Positions 44,832-54,150 of a DNA stretch of 64,000 nt are shown here, in pieces. The number at the start of each line of letters is the position of its first letter. Positions within the stretch are counted from its first letter, which is position 1. The translations under genes and the position numbers were made by a program. The notes under the pieces were generated by a model. That model was not told the DNA's origin. It searched no databases and worked only from the letters and a program-made list of their open reading frames with translations. This stretch comes from Pedobacter helvus (GTDB lineage Bacteria; Bacteroidota; Bacteroidia; Sphingobacteriales; Sphingobacteriaceae). Location: the NCBI RefSeq assembly GCF_005925325.1, contig NZ_SRMP01000005.1, positions 434,001 to 498,000 on the forward strand, given 5' to 3'.

Positions 44832-45698
44832 ATGGTTTATTTGGTATTCAGTATCATTTGCAGTGTAACTGTTGGCGTTTTGTTTAAGCTGGCTAGGCGT
44901 TACCAGATTAACCTTGCACAGGCCATTACTTGGAATTATCTTTTTGCCATTTTGCTGAGTTTGATGTGTTTCAAGCCAGATTTTTCTAGTCTTACCACTG
45001 CTAATATATCTTCCGTTCATTGGGCTTTAGGTATTTTGATGCCATTTATCTTTATCTTTCTTGGCTTATCTGTACGTAATGCGGGTTTGGCTAGAACAGA
45101 TATTGCCCAACGTCTATCGCTTTTCATCTCGTTAAGTGCAGCTTACTTTTTATTTAATGAAGATTTCGATCGATATAAAGAAGTGGGAATTGTTTTCGGC
45201 TTTGCCGCTATCATTTTTACCATGTACCGAAAAAGCGATAGGGTATCTAGCAAAAGGAGCTGGTTCTATCTGTTACTGGTTTTTATTGGTTTCGGCACCG
45301 TAGATGTATTGTTTAAAATGGTAAGCCAAATCACTGTAATTCCTTACACAACTTCCTTGTTTGTCATCTACTGTATCGCTTTTGTACTTTCTATGTTATA
45401 CCTACTTTATTTGGTATGGCGTAAAAAGACCAAACTACAACTGGTTCATTTTTTCTGCGGTTGTATTTTAGGGATTTTCAATTTTGGCAACATCCTTTTC
45501 TATCTAAGAGCGCATAAAGAAATGGCTAATAACCCATCAACGGTATTTGCGGCGATGAACATGGGCGTAATTATCGCTGGAACATTGATCGGTATTTTCG
45601 TTTTTAGAGAGAAGTTAAGCAGATGGAACTACATCGGTTTGGCATTAGCGCTCGTTTCGATTATACTTATTACACTATCAAAAATTTATGCTGTTTAG
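44832..45698 (+). CDS. EamA/DMT-family transporter
   Basis: The 288-residue protein has about ten transmembrane helices in two repeats, beginning MVYLVFSIICSVTVGVLFKLARR and with STVFAAMNMGVIIAGTLIGIFVFREKLSRWNYIGLALALVSI near the end, as in drug/metabolite transporters. The substrate is unknown. Its stop overlaps the YigZ start by 11 bp, so they are co-transcribed, and perhaps with ribD 36 bp upstream. Confidence 0.88.
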   Translation: MVYLVFSIICSVTVGVLFKLARRYQINLAQAITWNYLFAILLSLMCFKPDFSSLTTANISSVHWALGILMPFIFIFLGLSVRNAGLARTDIAQRLSLFISLSAAYFLFNEDFDRYKEVGIVFGFAAIIFTMYRKSDRVSSKRSWFYLLLVFIGFGTVDVLFKMVSQITVIPYTTSLFVIYCIAFVLSMLYLLYLVWRKKTKLQLVHFFCGCILGIFNFGNILFYLRAHKEMANNPSTVFAAMNMGVIIAGTLIGIFVFREKLSRWNYIGLALALVSIILITLSKIYAV

Positions 45699-46302
45699 CG
45701 ATACATACCAAACAATAACACAAAAAAGTGAAGGGATTTTTAGGGATAAGGGCAGCAAATTTATCGCATATGCTTACCCTATAAAAAACGAAACGGAAGT
45801 GAAGGAACTTACTGCGCAACTTAGGGCAGAACATAACAAAGCCAGGCATTTTTGCTGGGCGCTGCGTCTCACCCCCGATAAAAACGTTCATAAATTTAAT
45901 GACGATGGCGAACCCTCTGGAACTGCTGGTAGGCCTATCCTGAATGCATTACTATCGGCCGATGTGACTAATATCTTGGTGGTAGTTGTTCGTTATTTTG
46001 GTGGTACATTGTTGGGCGTGCCTGGCCTAATTAATGCTTATAAAACGGCCACTGTCGAAGCTTTAAACGCGGCGGAAATTGTAACCAAAACGGTGAACGA
46101 TGTTTATGAACTGGAGTTCGATTATTTAATGATGAACGATGTGATGCGTGTGGTAAAAGAAGAACAGCTGAACATTTTGAAACAAAACTTTGATACATAT
46201 TGTAAACTCACTTTCGAAGTAAGAAAAGCAAACCTCAATATTGTTTTAAGTAAACTAGATAAAATCGAAGGTTTGAAAACCGTATATTTAGGAACAGTTT
46301 AG
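45688..46302 (+). CDS. YigZ/IMPACT-family protein
   Basis: The 204-residue protein has the family motifs KGSKFIAYAYPI, HFCWALRL, FNDDGEPSGTAGRPIL and VVVVRYFGGTLLGVPGLINAY. In E. coli the homologue is YigZ; the eukaryotic one regulates GCN2. The molecular function in bacteria is not clear. The start overlaps the EamA gene by 11 bp. Confidence 0.93.
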   Translation: MLFSDTYQTITQKSEGIFRDKGSKFIAYAYPIKNETEVKELTAQLRAEHNKARHFCWALRLTPDKNVHKFNDDGEPSGTAGRPILNALLSADVTNILVVVVRYFGGTLLGVPGLINAYKTATVEALNAAEIVTKTVNDVYELEFDYLMMNDVMRVVKEEQLNILKQNFDTYCKLTFEVRKANLNIVLSKLDKIEGLKTVYLGTV

Positions 46303-46434
46303 TTTTTAGGAATCAGGAATTAGTGGTCAGGTATCAGTTTATTAAATAACCAATATCTAATAACCAATAACAAATGGCCAATGAACTAGTGAACTAATTA
46401 TACCAATGCCCAATGAACGAACAAACCAATTAAA
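46303..46434. repeat. Low-complexity intergenic repeat of ATGAACxAAT-type words
   Basis: Between the YigZ and phosphorylase genes the sequence is built of AATAACCAATA, AATGGCCAATGAACTAG, and CCAATGCCCAATGAACGAAC-type words. The same style of sequence appears at 26070-26140 and 49735-49765. At the second place an ATTG word forms the -33 box of the riboswitch promoter. Confidence 0.5.
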
Positions 46435-47295
46435 ATGAAATTATTAGAAGCTGATTTAATTATCAATCCGGATGGAAGTATCTATCACTTGAATTTACTA
46501 CCAGAAGATATCGCAGATACGGTTATTACTGTAGGTGATTTGGACAGAGTGCCAGAAGTAAGCAAATATTTCGATCGTATTGAGCTGAAAAAAGGTAAGC
46601 GTGAGTTCATTACACACACAGGTTACATTGGAGATAAACGTATCACGGTAATTTCTACAGGTATTGGTACCGATAATATCGATATCGTTTTTAACGAATT
46701 AGATGCTTTGGTGAATATCGATTTTGATACTAGAACGGTTAAAAATCAGCTGAAATCGCTAAATATCATTAGAATTGGTACATCGGGAGCCGTCCAACCG
46801 GATATTCCGATGGGAACTGTGTTGGCATCATCTTATGGTTTGGGTTTTGATGCCTTGATGCATTATTACGAACAGGAATTAAGTTTGGAAGAACAGGCTT
46901 TATTAGCTGAAATTAATACACACTTTAAAGGTTTAGAGGGCATTAAACCTTATCTGACCATGGCAAATGAAAGTTTAGTACAGCAGTTTGCCCATGATAT
47001 GCCAACAGGAATTACTTCTACTGCGCCAGGTTTTTATGCGCCTCAAGGCCGACAAGTAAGGGCAAAAAATGCAGTAGCAAATTTTATTGGTCAACTGAAT
47101 AGTTTCAAAAGCGGGGAAAATCGTATTACTAACCTAGAAATGGAAACTGCTGGTATTTATGCTTTGGCGAAAACACTGGGTCATAAAGCATTATCAATTA
47201 ATGCAATTTTGGCCAGTCGTGTAAAATTTGAGTTTAGTAGCAACCCAAATGCGATTGTAGAAAAGGCGATTAAAACCATATTGGAAAGAATTTAA
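46435..47295 (+). CDS. Nucleoside phosphorylase (uridine phosphorylase family)
   Basis: The 286-residue protein has the family motifs VGDLDRVPEVSKYF, ISTGIGTDNIDIVFNEL, IIRIGTSGAVQPDIPMGTVLAS and NLEMETAGIYALAKTLGH with the ribose/base-binding Glu and Met. It splits a nucleoside with phosphate; uridine-like substrates are likely. It stands alone on the plus strand. Confidence 0.92.
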   Translation: MKLLEADLIINPDGSIYHLNLLPEDIADTVITVGDLDRVPEVSKYFDRIELKKGKREFITHTGYIGDKRITVISTGIGTDNIDIVFNELDALVNIDFDTRTVKNQLKSLNIIRIGTSGAVQPDIPMGTVLASSYGLGFDALMHYYEQELSLEEQALLAEINTHFKGLEGIKPYLTMANESLVQQFAHDMPTGITSTAPGFYAPQGRQVRAKNAVANFIGQLNSFKSGENRITNLEMETAGIYALAKTLGHKALSINAILASRVKFEFSSNPNAIVEKAIKTILERI

Positions 47296-47314
47296 CTTTA
47301 AACTCTTTCCAATA

Positions 47315-47439
47315 AGAAGCTATTTAAAATTTTTCTCAAAAAAATATGCAGATGGGCGGGGACGCTCCTCTATGAAGATTGTTAGGGCTTGGCGTCCCCG
47401 CCCATCTGCATATTTGAATAAAAGTTCAAAACAGCTTCT
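47315..47439. repeat. 125-bp near-perfect palindromic element (MITE/REP-like)
   Basis: The ends are AGAAGCT (47315-47321) and AGCTTCT (47433-47439). The inner arms at 47342-47365 and 47392-47415 are perfect 24-base inverted repeats containing GATGGGCGGGGACGC, so G+C-rich in an AT-rich region, around a 26-base loop. The outer 20 bases also match imperfectly. Such a non-coding element with long inverted arms looks like a miniature transposable or REP element. It lies between convergent genes and may also terminate transcription. Confidence 0.7.
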
Positions 47440-47448
47440 AAGTTTAAT

Positions 47449-48495
47449 TTATTTAGCCTCTACTTTATAAATAGTAGTCTGATGATAAATTTCTTCTGGC
47501 TCTAAAACCGTAGATGGAAACTCATCTATATTAATTGAATTTGGTGCGTGTTGTGTTTCTACACAAAAAGCGTCGAACTCACCGTAAGCTTTGCCGTTTT
47601 TACCACCAATAACTTTCAAATGTTTTGCCGTATACAAATGTGCAACCGGCTCTGTAGAGTATACCGAAAGAGTTAATCCGCTTTCTGGGTTCGAAGTTTT
47701 GCTAGCTAAGGTTAAATCACCGTAAGTTTTATCTAATACGTAACTTTGATCGTATCCATTTTCTGCATCCCAACCTTCGGCAAAGGTCTTGCCTTTTCTA
47801 AAATCATGATGTGAGCCTTCTACCGGAATTAACTTCCCTGTAACTACATAATTTTCATCTTGCTCTAACCAGTTAGAGGCATTCATCTGGTGGTAATGAG
47901 ATTTAATATCACCAACATTTGGAGACAAATTGAAATAACTATGGTGCGTTAAGTTAATAGGCGTAGCTTCGTCGGTATCTGCTTGGTAAGTTAAGATCAG
48001 CTCGTTGTTTTCGGTTAGCGTAAACCTCAATTGTACCGCTAAATCTCCTGGAAATCCTTCCTCACCGTCTTCGCTGTAATAATGAAAAGTAACCGAAGGG
48101 TTTGAACCATCTGTTAACTCAATAATATCCCAAACTTTTTTGTCAAATCCCGAGATGCCACCATGCAAGCAATCGTCACCATTATTTTGTGGAACTTGAT
48201 AGGTTACGCCATCAACTTCAAACTCGCCATTTTTAATACGGTTGGCGTATCTGCCTACAATAGCACCTAAATAGGAGTAATTTTTCAGATAATCTTCGCT
48301 GATATATCCCTCAAAATCTTCAAAACCTAAAACGATATCTTGAGCTTCGCCCTTGGCATTTTTAACTATAAATTTATTGATGATTGTACCATAGTTAAAC
48401 AGTTTAACATAGGTGCCTTGGGTATTGGTAAGTTCTACGGCTATTACTTCCTTTTCGTCTACTAATATGCCTGTAGCTATTTGGTTTGCTTTCAT
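47449..48495 (-). CDS. galM: Aldose 1-epimerase (galactose mutarotase)
   Basis: Converts beta- to alpha-D-galactose for the galactokinase encoded next to it. The 348-residue protein has the conserved motifs YLGAIVGRYANRIKNG, LHGGISGFDKKVW, PINLTHHSYFNLS with the catalytic His, and FCVETQHAPNSIN with the catalytic Glu. It is divergent from galK across 63 bp. Confidence 0.96.
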   Translation of the reverse strand: MKANQIATGILVDEKEVIAVELTNTQGTYVKLFNYGTIINKFIVKNAKGEAQDIVLGFEDFEGYISEDYLKNYSYLGAIVGRYANRIKNGEFEVDGVTYQVPQNNGDDCLHGGISGFDKKVWDIIELTDGSNPSVTFHYYSEDGEEGFPGDLAVQLRFTLTENNELILTYQADTDEATPINLTHHSYFNLSPNVGDIKSHYHQMNASNWLEQDENYVVTGKLIPVEGSHHDFRKGKTFAEGWDAENGYDQSYVLDKTYGDLTLASKTSNPESGLTLSVYSTEPVAHLYTAKHLKVIGGKNGKAYGEFDAFCVETQHAPNSINIDEFPSTVLEPEEIYHQTTIYKVEAK

Positions 48496-48558
48496 TATTG
48501 TTATCTTAGGCCTTTTTTAAAGAATACAATAATAATTAAATATCATCATTTCCCCTCC

Positions 48559-49710
48559 ATGAAAGACCAAATCCCTCAACTATTTCAACAAAAATATGGT
48601 AAGCCACATGCGACCAGCTATTTTGCGCCTGGCCGAGTAAATTTAATTGGCGAACATATTGATTACAATGGTGGTTTGGTAATGCCATGCGCTATCACTG
48701 CGGGAACTTGGTTACTTCTGGCGCCAAATAATGATGGTGTAATTCGGTTTGCAAGTGCAAATTTTGACCAGTATGCAGAAATACCTTTGCAAGCTAATTA
48801 CGAGAAAAGAGGAAAAGAATGGTTTAATTATCCTTTGGGAGTAATTAACGAATTGCAAAATGAAGATTGGCAATGCTCAGGATTGGATCTGCTTTATTTT
48901 GGCGACATTCCAATTGGGGCTGGTCTATCTTCATCAGCTTCTATTGAAGTTTTGACTGCCTACGCATTAAATGATTTCTTTCAATTAGGGCTAGATAAAC
49001 TGTCTATCGTACAATTATGTAAACGAGTGGAGAACGATTTTATTGGTTTAAATTCTGGCATCATGGATCAATTTGCGGTAACTTTTGGAGAGCAAGGCAA
49101 AGCGATTTTGTTGAATTGCGATACTTTGAAACATAAAATGATAGCTTGTGATTTGGGCGATTATTCTTTGGCAATTGTTAATACCAATAAGCATAGAGAA
49201 CTTGCGGATTCTAAATATAACGAAAGGGTAGAGGAATGCCAGCAAGCTTTAACAGCGCTTCGTCAGGAAATCAATATCAACTATTTGTGCGATTTAAATG
49301 CGGAAAAGTTTGCGCTTCACAACCATTTAATCAAAGATGAAACGGTGCTCAAAAGGGCTACCCACGTAGTTAAAGAGAACGATAGGGTACAGGCTGCGGC
49401 GAAAGCATTAAACGAAAGTAATTTAATCGAGTTTGGTAGGTTAATGTACGCTTCGCATCAGTCCTTAAAAGATTTATATGAAGTTAGTGGCGAAGAACTG
49501 AATACAATTGTTGATTTTTGCACAAATTATACTGATGTAATTGGTGCCCGGATGACCGGTGCTGGCTTTGGTGGTTGTGCTATTGCTATACTAAAAAAAG
49601 GTAGCGAAATAGATTTTGCCAAACAACTATCAGAAGTATATTTTAATAAAATTGGATACCACGCAACCATTTACGTGCAAGAAATTGGCAATGGACCAAA
49701 AAGGATCTGA
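48559..49710 (+). CDS. galK: Galactokinase
   Basis: Phosphorylates galactose at C1 in the Leloir pathway. The 383-residue GHMP-kinase has the galactokinase signature GRVNLIGEHIDYNGG, the ATP loop PIGAGLSSSASIE, and MTGAGFGGCAIA near the C-terminus. I start at the ATG at 48559; the frame extends upstream, but with unlike sequence over the galM promoter. galT is not seen in this window. Confidence 0.95.
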   Translation: MKDQIPQLFQQKYGKPHATSYFAPGRVNLIGEHIDYNGGLVMPCAITAGTWLLLAPNNDGVIRFASANFDQYAEIPLQANYEKRGKEWFNYPLGVINELQNEDWQCSGLDLLYFGDIPIGAGLSSSASIEVLTAYALNDFFQLGLDKLSIVQLCKRVENDFIGLNSGIMDQFAVTFGEQGKAILLNCDTLKHKMIACDLGDYSLAIVNTNKHRELADSKYNERVEECQQALTALRQEININYLCDLNAEKFALHNHLIKDETVLKRATHVVKENDRVQAAAKALNESNLIEFGRLMYASHQSLKDLYEVSGEELNTIVDFCTNYTDVIGARMTGAGFGGCAIAILKKGSEIDFAKQLSEVYFNKIGYHATIYVQEIGNGPKRI

Positions 49711-49772
49711 TAATAGCTGATTTTGATAGCTTAAAAATGAACTATTGAGCTATTGAACCAATAAACTGACAG

Positions 49773-50303
49773 ATGAAAAAATTAAAATTAGACGAACTTA
49801 ATAGAGTTGACATAGAGGGCTTCAAGGCGCAGGAAAAATTGCCTGTAGTGATTATGCTGGATAATGTGCGTAGTATGCACAACGTGGGGTCTGTTTTTAG
49901 AACCGCTGATGGATTTTCGGTAGAAAAAGTGGTGTTGTGTGGCATTACTGCCCAACCTCCACATAGAGAAATTGAAAAAACTGCATTAGGGGCTACGCAA
50001 TCGGTAGAGTGGGAACACATCGATGATACCTTAGCAGCAATTGAGAAGTATAGACAGTTGGGCTATCAGATTATTGCCATAGAGCAAGCGCAAAACAGTG
50101 TGATGCTCAATAAAAATCAGCCTAGGCTAGAAGAAAAATACGTATTGATTTTTGGCAATGAAGTAAATGGCGTAAGTGATGAAGCCATGGAGCAAATCGA
50201 TAAGTGTATCGAGATACCTCAATTTGGTACAAAACACTCTTTTAACATTGTGATATCAGCAGGAATTGTGTTGTGGGATTTCTTTGCTAAAATGAAACTT
50301 TAA
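49773..50303 (+). CDS. SPOUT-family RNA 2'-O-methyltransferase (TrmH-like)
   Basis: The 176-residue protein has the three motifs of SpoU/TrmH methyltransferases: NVRSMHNVGSVFRTADG (motif 1), LIFGNEVNGVSDE (motif 2), and IPQFGTKHSFNIVISAGIVLWD (motif 3). It probably methylates a ribose in tRNA or rRNA using SAM. The target cannot be read from the sequence. It starts 62 bp after galK. Confidence 0.92.
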   Translation: MKKLKLDELNRVDIEGFKAQEKLPVVIMLDNVRSMHNVGSVFRTADGFSVEKVVLCGITAQPPHREIEKTALGATQSVEWEHIDDTLAAIEKYRQLGYQIIAIEQAQNSVMLNKNQPRLEEKYVLIFGNEVNGVSDEAMEQIDKCIEIPQFGTKHSFNIVISAGIVLWDFFAKMKL

Positions 50304-50369
50304 ACTACGTGCATGAGTAAATGTCAAAATTGATAAAATATCTGTGCATATGTGGCATAAAATAATGAA

Positions 50370-51032
50370 ATGGAAAATCAATTTTTAAAAAAGCTACAAA
50401 TTAAGTCAGGCTTTAAAGTGAGTGTAATGAACGCACCAGAAAATGTAGCTACTATTTTTGGTGATATTCCTAATTCGGTTGAATTTGTATATCAAATTCA
50501 AGCTAACAGTGAAGCTTATTTGGTATTCGCAATTACTAAGGCAGATATGTTCGAAGCCTTGGATAAGATCAAACTGTTCATTGCCGATAAGACCATAGCT
50601 TGGATTTTCTACCCCAAAGCTAAAACAGCATTAGCCGCAGACTTAAATTTGATGCAGTCGTGGAATGATTTGCCGAAATATGACCTTGCTCCATGTGGTT
50701 CTGCTGCGGTTAACGAAATTTGGACGGGTATTCGAGTTAAACCTGCATCAAGCCAAAAAAGATCTGGTGTAGGTAATGCCGAAATTGCAAATAATGAATA
50801 TGGTAAGTACATTGATGTTGTAAATAAAATAGTTACACTACCGGATGATTTAAAAGCAGCTTTAGCGAAACATCCAACAGCTTTAGCCTATTACGAACAA
50901 TTGGCGTATTCACATAAAAAAGAATATGTTTTATGGATTGTTACCGCTAAACAAGAAAAAACTAGGTTAGATCGGATCAGTAAGATGATCGATAAATTAT
51001 TAGAGCAAAAGAAAAATCCATCAGAAAAGTAA
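50370..51032 (+). CDS. YdeI/OmpD-associated-type protein
   Basis: The 220-residue protein has a C-terminal YdeI-type region (LPDDLKAALAKHPTALAYYEQLAYSHKKEYVLWI, then a basic helix ending EQKKNPSEK), which is the bacteriocin-protection YdeI/OmpD-associated domain. The N-terminal half (about 1-115) resembles a small DUF3052-like module, but I am not sure of this. The function is unknown. It follows a copy of the CTGTGCATxTGTGGC repeat. Confidence 0.75.
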   Translation: MENQFLKKLQIKSGFKVSVMNAPENVATIFGDIPNSVEFVYQIQANSEAYLVFAITKADMFEALDKIKLFIADKTIAWIFYPKAKTALAADLNLMQSWNDLPKYDLAPCGSAAVNEIWTGIRVKPASSQKRSGVGNAEIANNEYGKYIDVVNKIVTLPDDLKAALAKHPTALAYYEQLAYSHKKEYVLWIVTAKQEKTRLDRISKMIDKLLEQKKNPSEK

Positions 51033-51089
51033 TGCCTATTGGAGGTCAAACAAAACCTTTAACTTCCTGTTAGTAAGGTAAAACAAATT

Positions 51090-51707
51090 ATGCGTAGATT
51101 TTTCACTTTTCTTTTGGCAATACTGATACTCCCTGTAGTTTTAAATGCGCAAACCAGATCAGATAAATTATATACAATAAGTGGCATAGGTACTTCGGTT
51201 CCGGTTGGAGATGCTGCTGATGTGTTTGGACGAAAGATCTCTACTACCTTAGGTTTAAACTTAGGTTTGGGTAATGGTGGTTTATTTCTTTATCCAAAAG
51301 TAAGTTTGCATGCGCTCTCTTATCGCGGTAAAACCCCCGACGATGGATTTACATATACTGCACAAGTGGGTAGGGCGACTACCTATTTACTAAACTTAGG
51401 TCTTGGTTACCGTAAAATGGTTGGTAAATTTGCTTTTTATGGTTTTGCTGGTGCAGGTGGTGGTTATATTTTAACACCTAGAGTTAGGGTTGATGATGCG
51501 GCTTTACAGGTGAAACTGAGTAATCAAAGTCATTTTATGCCAATTGCAGAAGGTGGAGCAGGCGTTGAATTTAGTTTAGGAGGCTTGGCAATATTTACGG
51601 AGGCGAGTTATATGAATGGTTTTGAGAAAATACAAGCCAGAAACTTCACCACTGTACCGTTAACCGTAGGTATTAAACCTAATTTGAGCAAGCTTTTTAA
51701 TAAATAG
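51090..51707 (+). CDS. Outer-membrane beta-barrel-like protein
   Basis: The 205-residue protein has a signal peptide (LLAILILPVVLNAQ) and repeated amphipathic strands with Gly-rich turns (GLNLGLGNGGLFLYPKVSLHALSY; AGAGGGYILTPRV; EGGAGVEFSLGGLAIFTEASYMNGF), like small Bacteroidota beta-barrels with an outer-membrane beta-barrel domain. Its role is not known. It lies 57 bp after the YdeI-like gene. Confidence 0.8.
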   Translation: MRRFFTFLLAILILPVVLNAQTRSDKLYTISGIGTSVPVGDAADVFGRKISTTLGLNLGLGNGGLFLYPKVSLHALSYRGKTPDDGFTYTAQVGRATTYLLNLGLGYRKMVGKFAFYGFAGAGGGYILTPRVRVDDAALQVKLSNQSHFMPIAEGGAGVEFSLGGLAIFTEASYMNGFEKIQARNFTTVPLTVGIKPNLSKLFNK

Positions 51708-51798
51708 CAGACTTCTAAACGCTCAAAGTGTCAATCTAATGTACTATCTAACATTCGTTTTCGCTTAGCGTTGTATTAAGCTTAAATTTGGGGATACA

Positions 51799-52704
51799 AT
51801 GGAGGAAATCATGTTTAAGGATAAAGTTGCGGAGGCGTATAAACAGATACAGGATAGTATTTGCAAGGGTTTGGAAGTTGCGGATGGCAAGGCCGTATTT
51901 GAAGAAGAATTATGGCAACGAGAAGGCGGTGGTGGCGGTAGAACTAGAGTTTTACAGCACGGTGATGTGATCGAAAAAGGTGGTGTAAACTTTTCTGCAG
52001 TTTATGGTAAGTTACCCGAGGCGGTGAAAAAATCTTTTAAAGTAGAGAACGATGAGTTTTTTGCTACTGGCGTATCTATCGTTTTACATCCCGAAAATCC
52101 TTTTGTGCCAATTATTCATATGAACATCCGTTATTTCGAAATGGATGAGCAAACTCGTTGGTTTGGTGGTGGGATAGATTTAACACCTCATTACGTAATT
52201 CCAACAGATGCTAGGTTTTTCCACTATCATTTAAAACAAGCATGCGATGAGTTTAAAGCGGAGTTTTATCCTCGTTTCAAAGCTTTGGCCGATGATTACT
52301 TTTTCATCAAGCACCGTAACGAAACAAGGGGAGTTGGCGGTATTTTCTATGATCGCTTAAAACCTGAAAATACAGATTTAAGTTACGAGCAATTATTAGA
52401 TTTTTCGTTAGCGGTAGGTAATACGTTTTTACCTGTCTACACCGAACTGATTGATCGCAACAGAGATAAAGAATACACCGATTTACATAAAGAATGGCAA
52501 TATTTACGCCGGAGTAGATATGCAGAATTCAATTTAGTTTATGATTCTGGGACAAAATTCGGTTTAGAAACTAACGGCCGTATTGAAAGTATTCTGATGA
52601 GCTTACCGCCAACTACTAAATGGAATTATAATGCACAAGCAAAACCTAATACAGAGGAAGAAGCTACTACCAATTTACTTAAAAAGGGCGTAGACTGGGT
52701 TTAA
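51799..52704 (+). CDS. hemF: Oxygen-dependent coproporphyrinogen III oxidase
   Basis: Turns coproporphyrinogen III into protoporphyrinogen IX in haem synthesis, using O2. The 301-residue product has HPENPFVPIIHMNIRYFEM, WFGGGIDLTPHYV, NETRGVGGIFYDRL, and YLRRSRYAEFNLVYDSGT, all conserved in HemF. It may start at 51811 (MFKDK) instead of 51799. A terminator follows. Confidence 0.96.
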   Translation: MEEIMFKDKVAEAYKQIQDSICKGLEVADGKAVFEEELWQREGGGGGRTRVLQHGDVIEKGGVNFSAVYGKLPEAVKKSFKVENDEFFATGVSIVLHPENPFVPIIHMNIRYFEMDEQTRWFGGGIDLTPHYVIPTDARFFHYHLKQACDEFKAEFYPRFKALADDYFFIKHRNETRGVGGIFYDRLKPENTDLSYEQLLDFSLAVGNTFLPVYTELIDRNRDKEYTDLHKEWQYLRRSRYAEFNLVYDSGTKFGLETNGRIESILMSLPPTTKWNYNAQAKPNTEEEATTNLLKKGVDWV

Positions 52705-52721
52705 GAAAATATTTAACAAAT

Positions 52722-52751
52722 AAAAAAGGAGCTGATTTCAGCTCCTTTTTT
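52722..52751. terminator. Bidirectional terminator between hemF and the NtrC-type gene
   Basis: AAAAAAGGAGCTGA (52722-52735) and TCAGCTCCTTTTTT (52738-52751) form a perfect stem with a very short loop, between convergent genes. Confidence 0.85.
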
Positions 52752-52752
52752 G

Positions 52753-54150
52753 TTATTCTGCTCTCTTTAAGCCAAATTTTTCAATCTTACTATACAAGTG
52801 ACTTCTTTGGATATCGATGTCGTCAGCAGTTTTAGATACGTTCCAGTTGTTCTTTTCCAACTTAAACTTGATGTATTCCTTCTCTGCAAAATCTTTATAT
52901 TCTTGGAAGTTGCTAAAACCATCGTAATTAAAGCTGCCGCCCTGTCCGCTACTGCTGCTGCTTTGAGTAGCCGCACCAACGTTAGTGCCTCCACCTGGAT
53001 TTGCAAAAGCTACTACGTCTTGCTCTGTAATGGTTTTATCGCTTAGGATAATCAAACGTTCAATCATATTTCTTAATTCACGAACGTTACCAGTCCAAGG
53101 TAGCCTTTTTAATGCTTCCATTGCGCCATCGGTAATTTTCTTCGCCGGCATGCCGTATTCGCCACAAATTTCTTCCAAAAAGCTTTGAGCAATTATTGGA
53201 ATATCATCTGTACGTTCTGTTAAATGCGGAACATGGATGTTAATTACGTTTAATCGGTGGTACAAGTCCATTCTAAAGTTGCCTTCTTCAATTTCTTTCA
53301 AAAGGTCTTTGTTAGTCGCTGCTACAATTCTAACGTTTACATCAATTTCTTTTTCGCCACCAACGCGAGTGATTTTATGCTCTTGCAACGCACGTAGCAC
53401 TTTCGCCTGTGCCGACATGCTCATATCGCCAATCTCATCAAGAAATAAAGTACCGCCGTTAGCCAATTCAAATTTTCCCAAACGTTGTTTTACCGCCGAA
53501 GTAAATGAACCTTTTTCGTGTCCAAATAATTCACTTTCTATCAATTCAGAAGGGATAGCGGCACAGTTTACTTCAATTAACTGGCCATCTGCACGATTAG
53601 ATTTTTCATGCAACCAACGTGCAACCAGTTCTTTACCGCTACCGTTCGCTCCAGTTATCAATACCCTTGCTTCGGTTGGAGCTACACGTTCAATCGTTTC
53701 TTTGATTTTTCCGATCGTATCAGAATTACCTAAAATATCACGGGTTTTGCTCGCTTTTCTCTTTAAAACTTTGGTTTCGGTAACTAACGAGCCGCGATCT
53801 AAACCATTACGTACAGTAATTAATAAACGGTTTAAATCAGGTGGTTTAGAAATGAAATCGAAGGCGCCTTTTTTACTGGCCTCAACGGCTGTTTCAACTG
53901 TACCATGACCAGAAATCATGATGAATGGTAGATCTGGTTTAAGGCCAAGTGCTGTTTCTAGCACCTCCATGCCGTCCATTTTATTCATTTTAATATCGCA
54001 AAGAACCAAATTGTAATCGTTCTTTTTGATCATTTCCAGTCCGTCGATGCCATTATCTACATCATCAACCTCGTAGTTTTCGTATTCTAATATTTCTCTA
54101 AGCGTACTTCGTATCGCTCGTTCATCATCTATAATTAGCAGTTTTGCCAT
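52753..54150 (-). CDS. NtrC-type sigma-54-dependent response regulator
   Basis: The 465-residue protein has a receiver domain (Asp52 in LVLCDIKMNKMDG), an AAA+ domain with Walker A GANGSGKE (167-174) and Walker B GGTLFLDEIGD (232-242), and a C-terminal Fis-type helix-turn-helix (NNWNVSKTADDIDIQRSHLYSKI). The sigma-54-contacting GAFTGA loop reads GSFTSA (214-219), altered at two positions. No kinase is next to it. A Ser/Gly-rich linker (AATQSSSSSGQGGS) joins the AAA+ and DNA-binding domains. Confidence 0.95.
   Translation of the reverse strand: MAKLLIIDDERAIRSTLREILEYENYEVDDVDNGIDGLEMIKKNDYNLVLCDIKMNKMDGMEVLETALGLKPDLPFIMISGHGTVETAVEASKKGAFDFISKPPDLNRLLITVRNGLDRGSLVTETKVLKRKASKTRDILGNSDTIGKIKETIERVAPTEARVLITGANGSGKELVARWLHEKSNRADGQLIEVNCAAIPSELIESELFGHEKGSFTSAVKQRLGKFELANGGTLFLDEIGDMSMSAQAKVLRALQEHKITRVGGEKEIDVNVRIVAATNKDLLKEIEEGNFRMDLYHRLNVINIHVPHLTERTDDIPIIAQSFLEEICGEYGMPAKKITDGAMEALKRLPWTGNVRELRNMIERLIILSDKTITEQDVVAFANPGGGTNVGAATQSSSSSGQGGSFNYDGFSNFQEYKDFAEKEYIKFKLEKNNWNVSKTADDIDIQRSHLYSKIEKFGLKRAE

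Noticed and set aside
48494..48533. Operator between galM and galK (ATTATTGT...ACAATAAT)
   Set aside because: The 8-base arms are AT-only apart from one pair and overlap the galM start codon; in AT-rich DNA this can be chance.
53237..53908. 223-residue plus-strand ORF opposite the NtrC-type regulator
   Set aside because: It is the antisense of a clear AAA+ domain; its Ser/Pro-rich composition is what an antisense frame produces.
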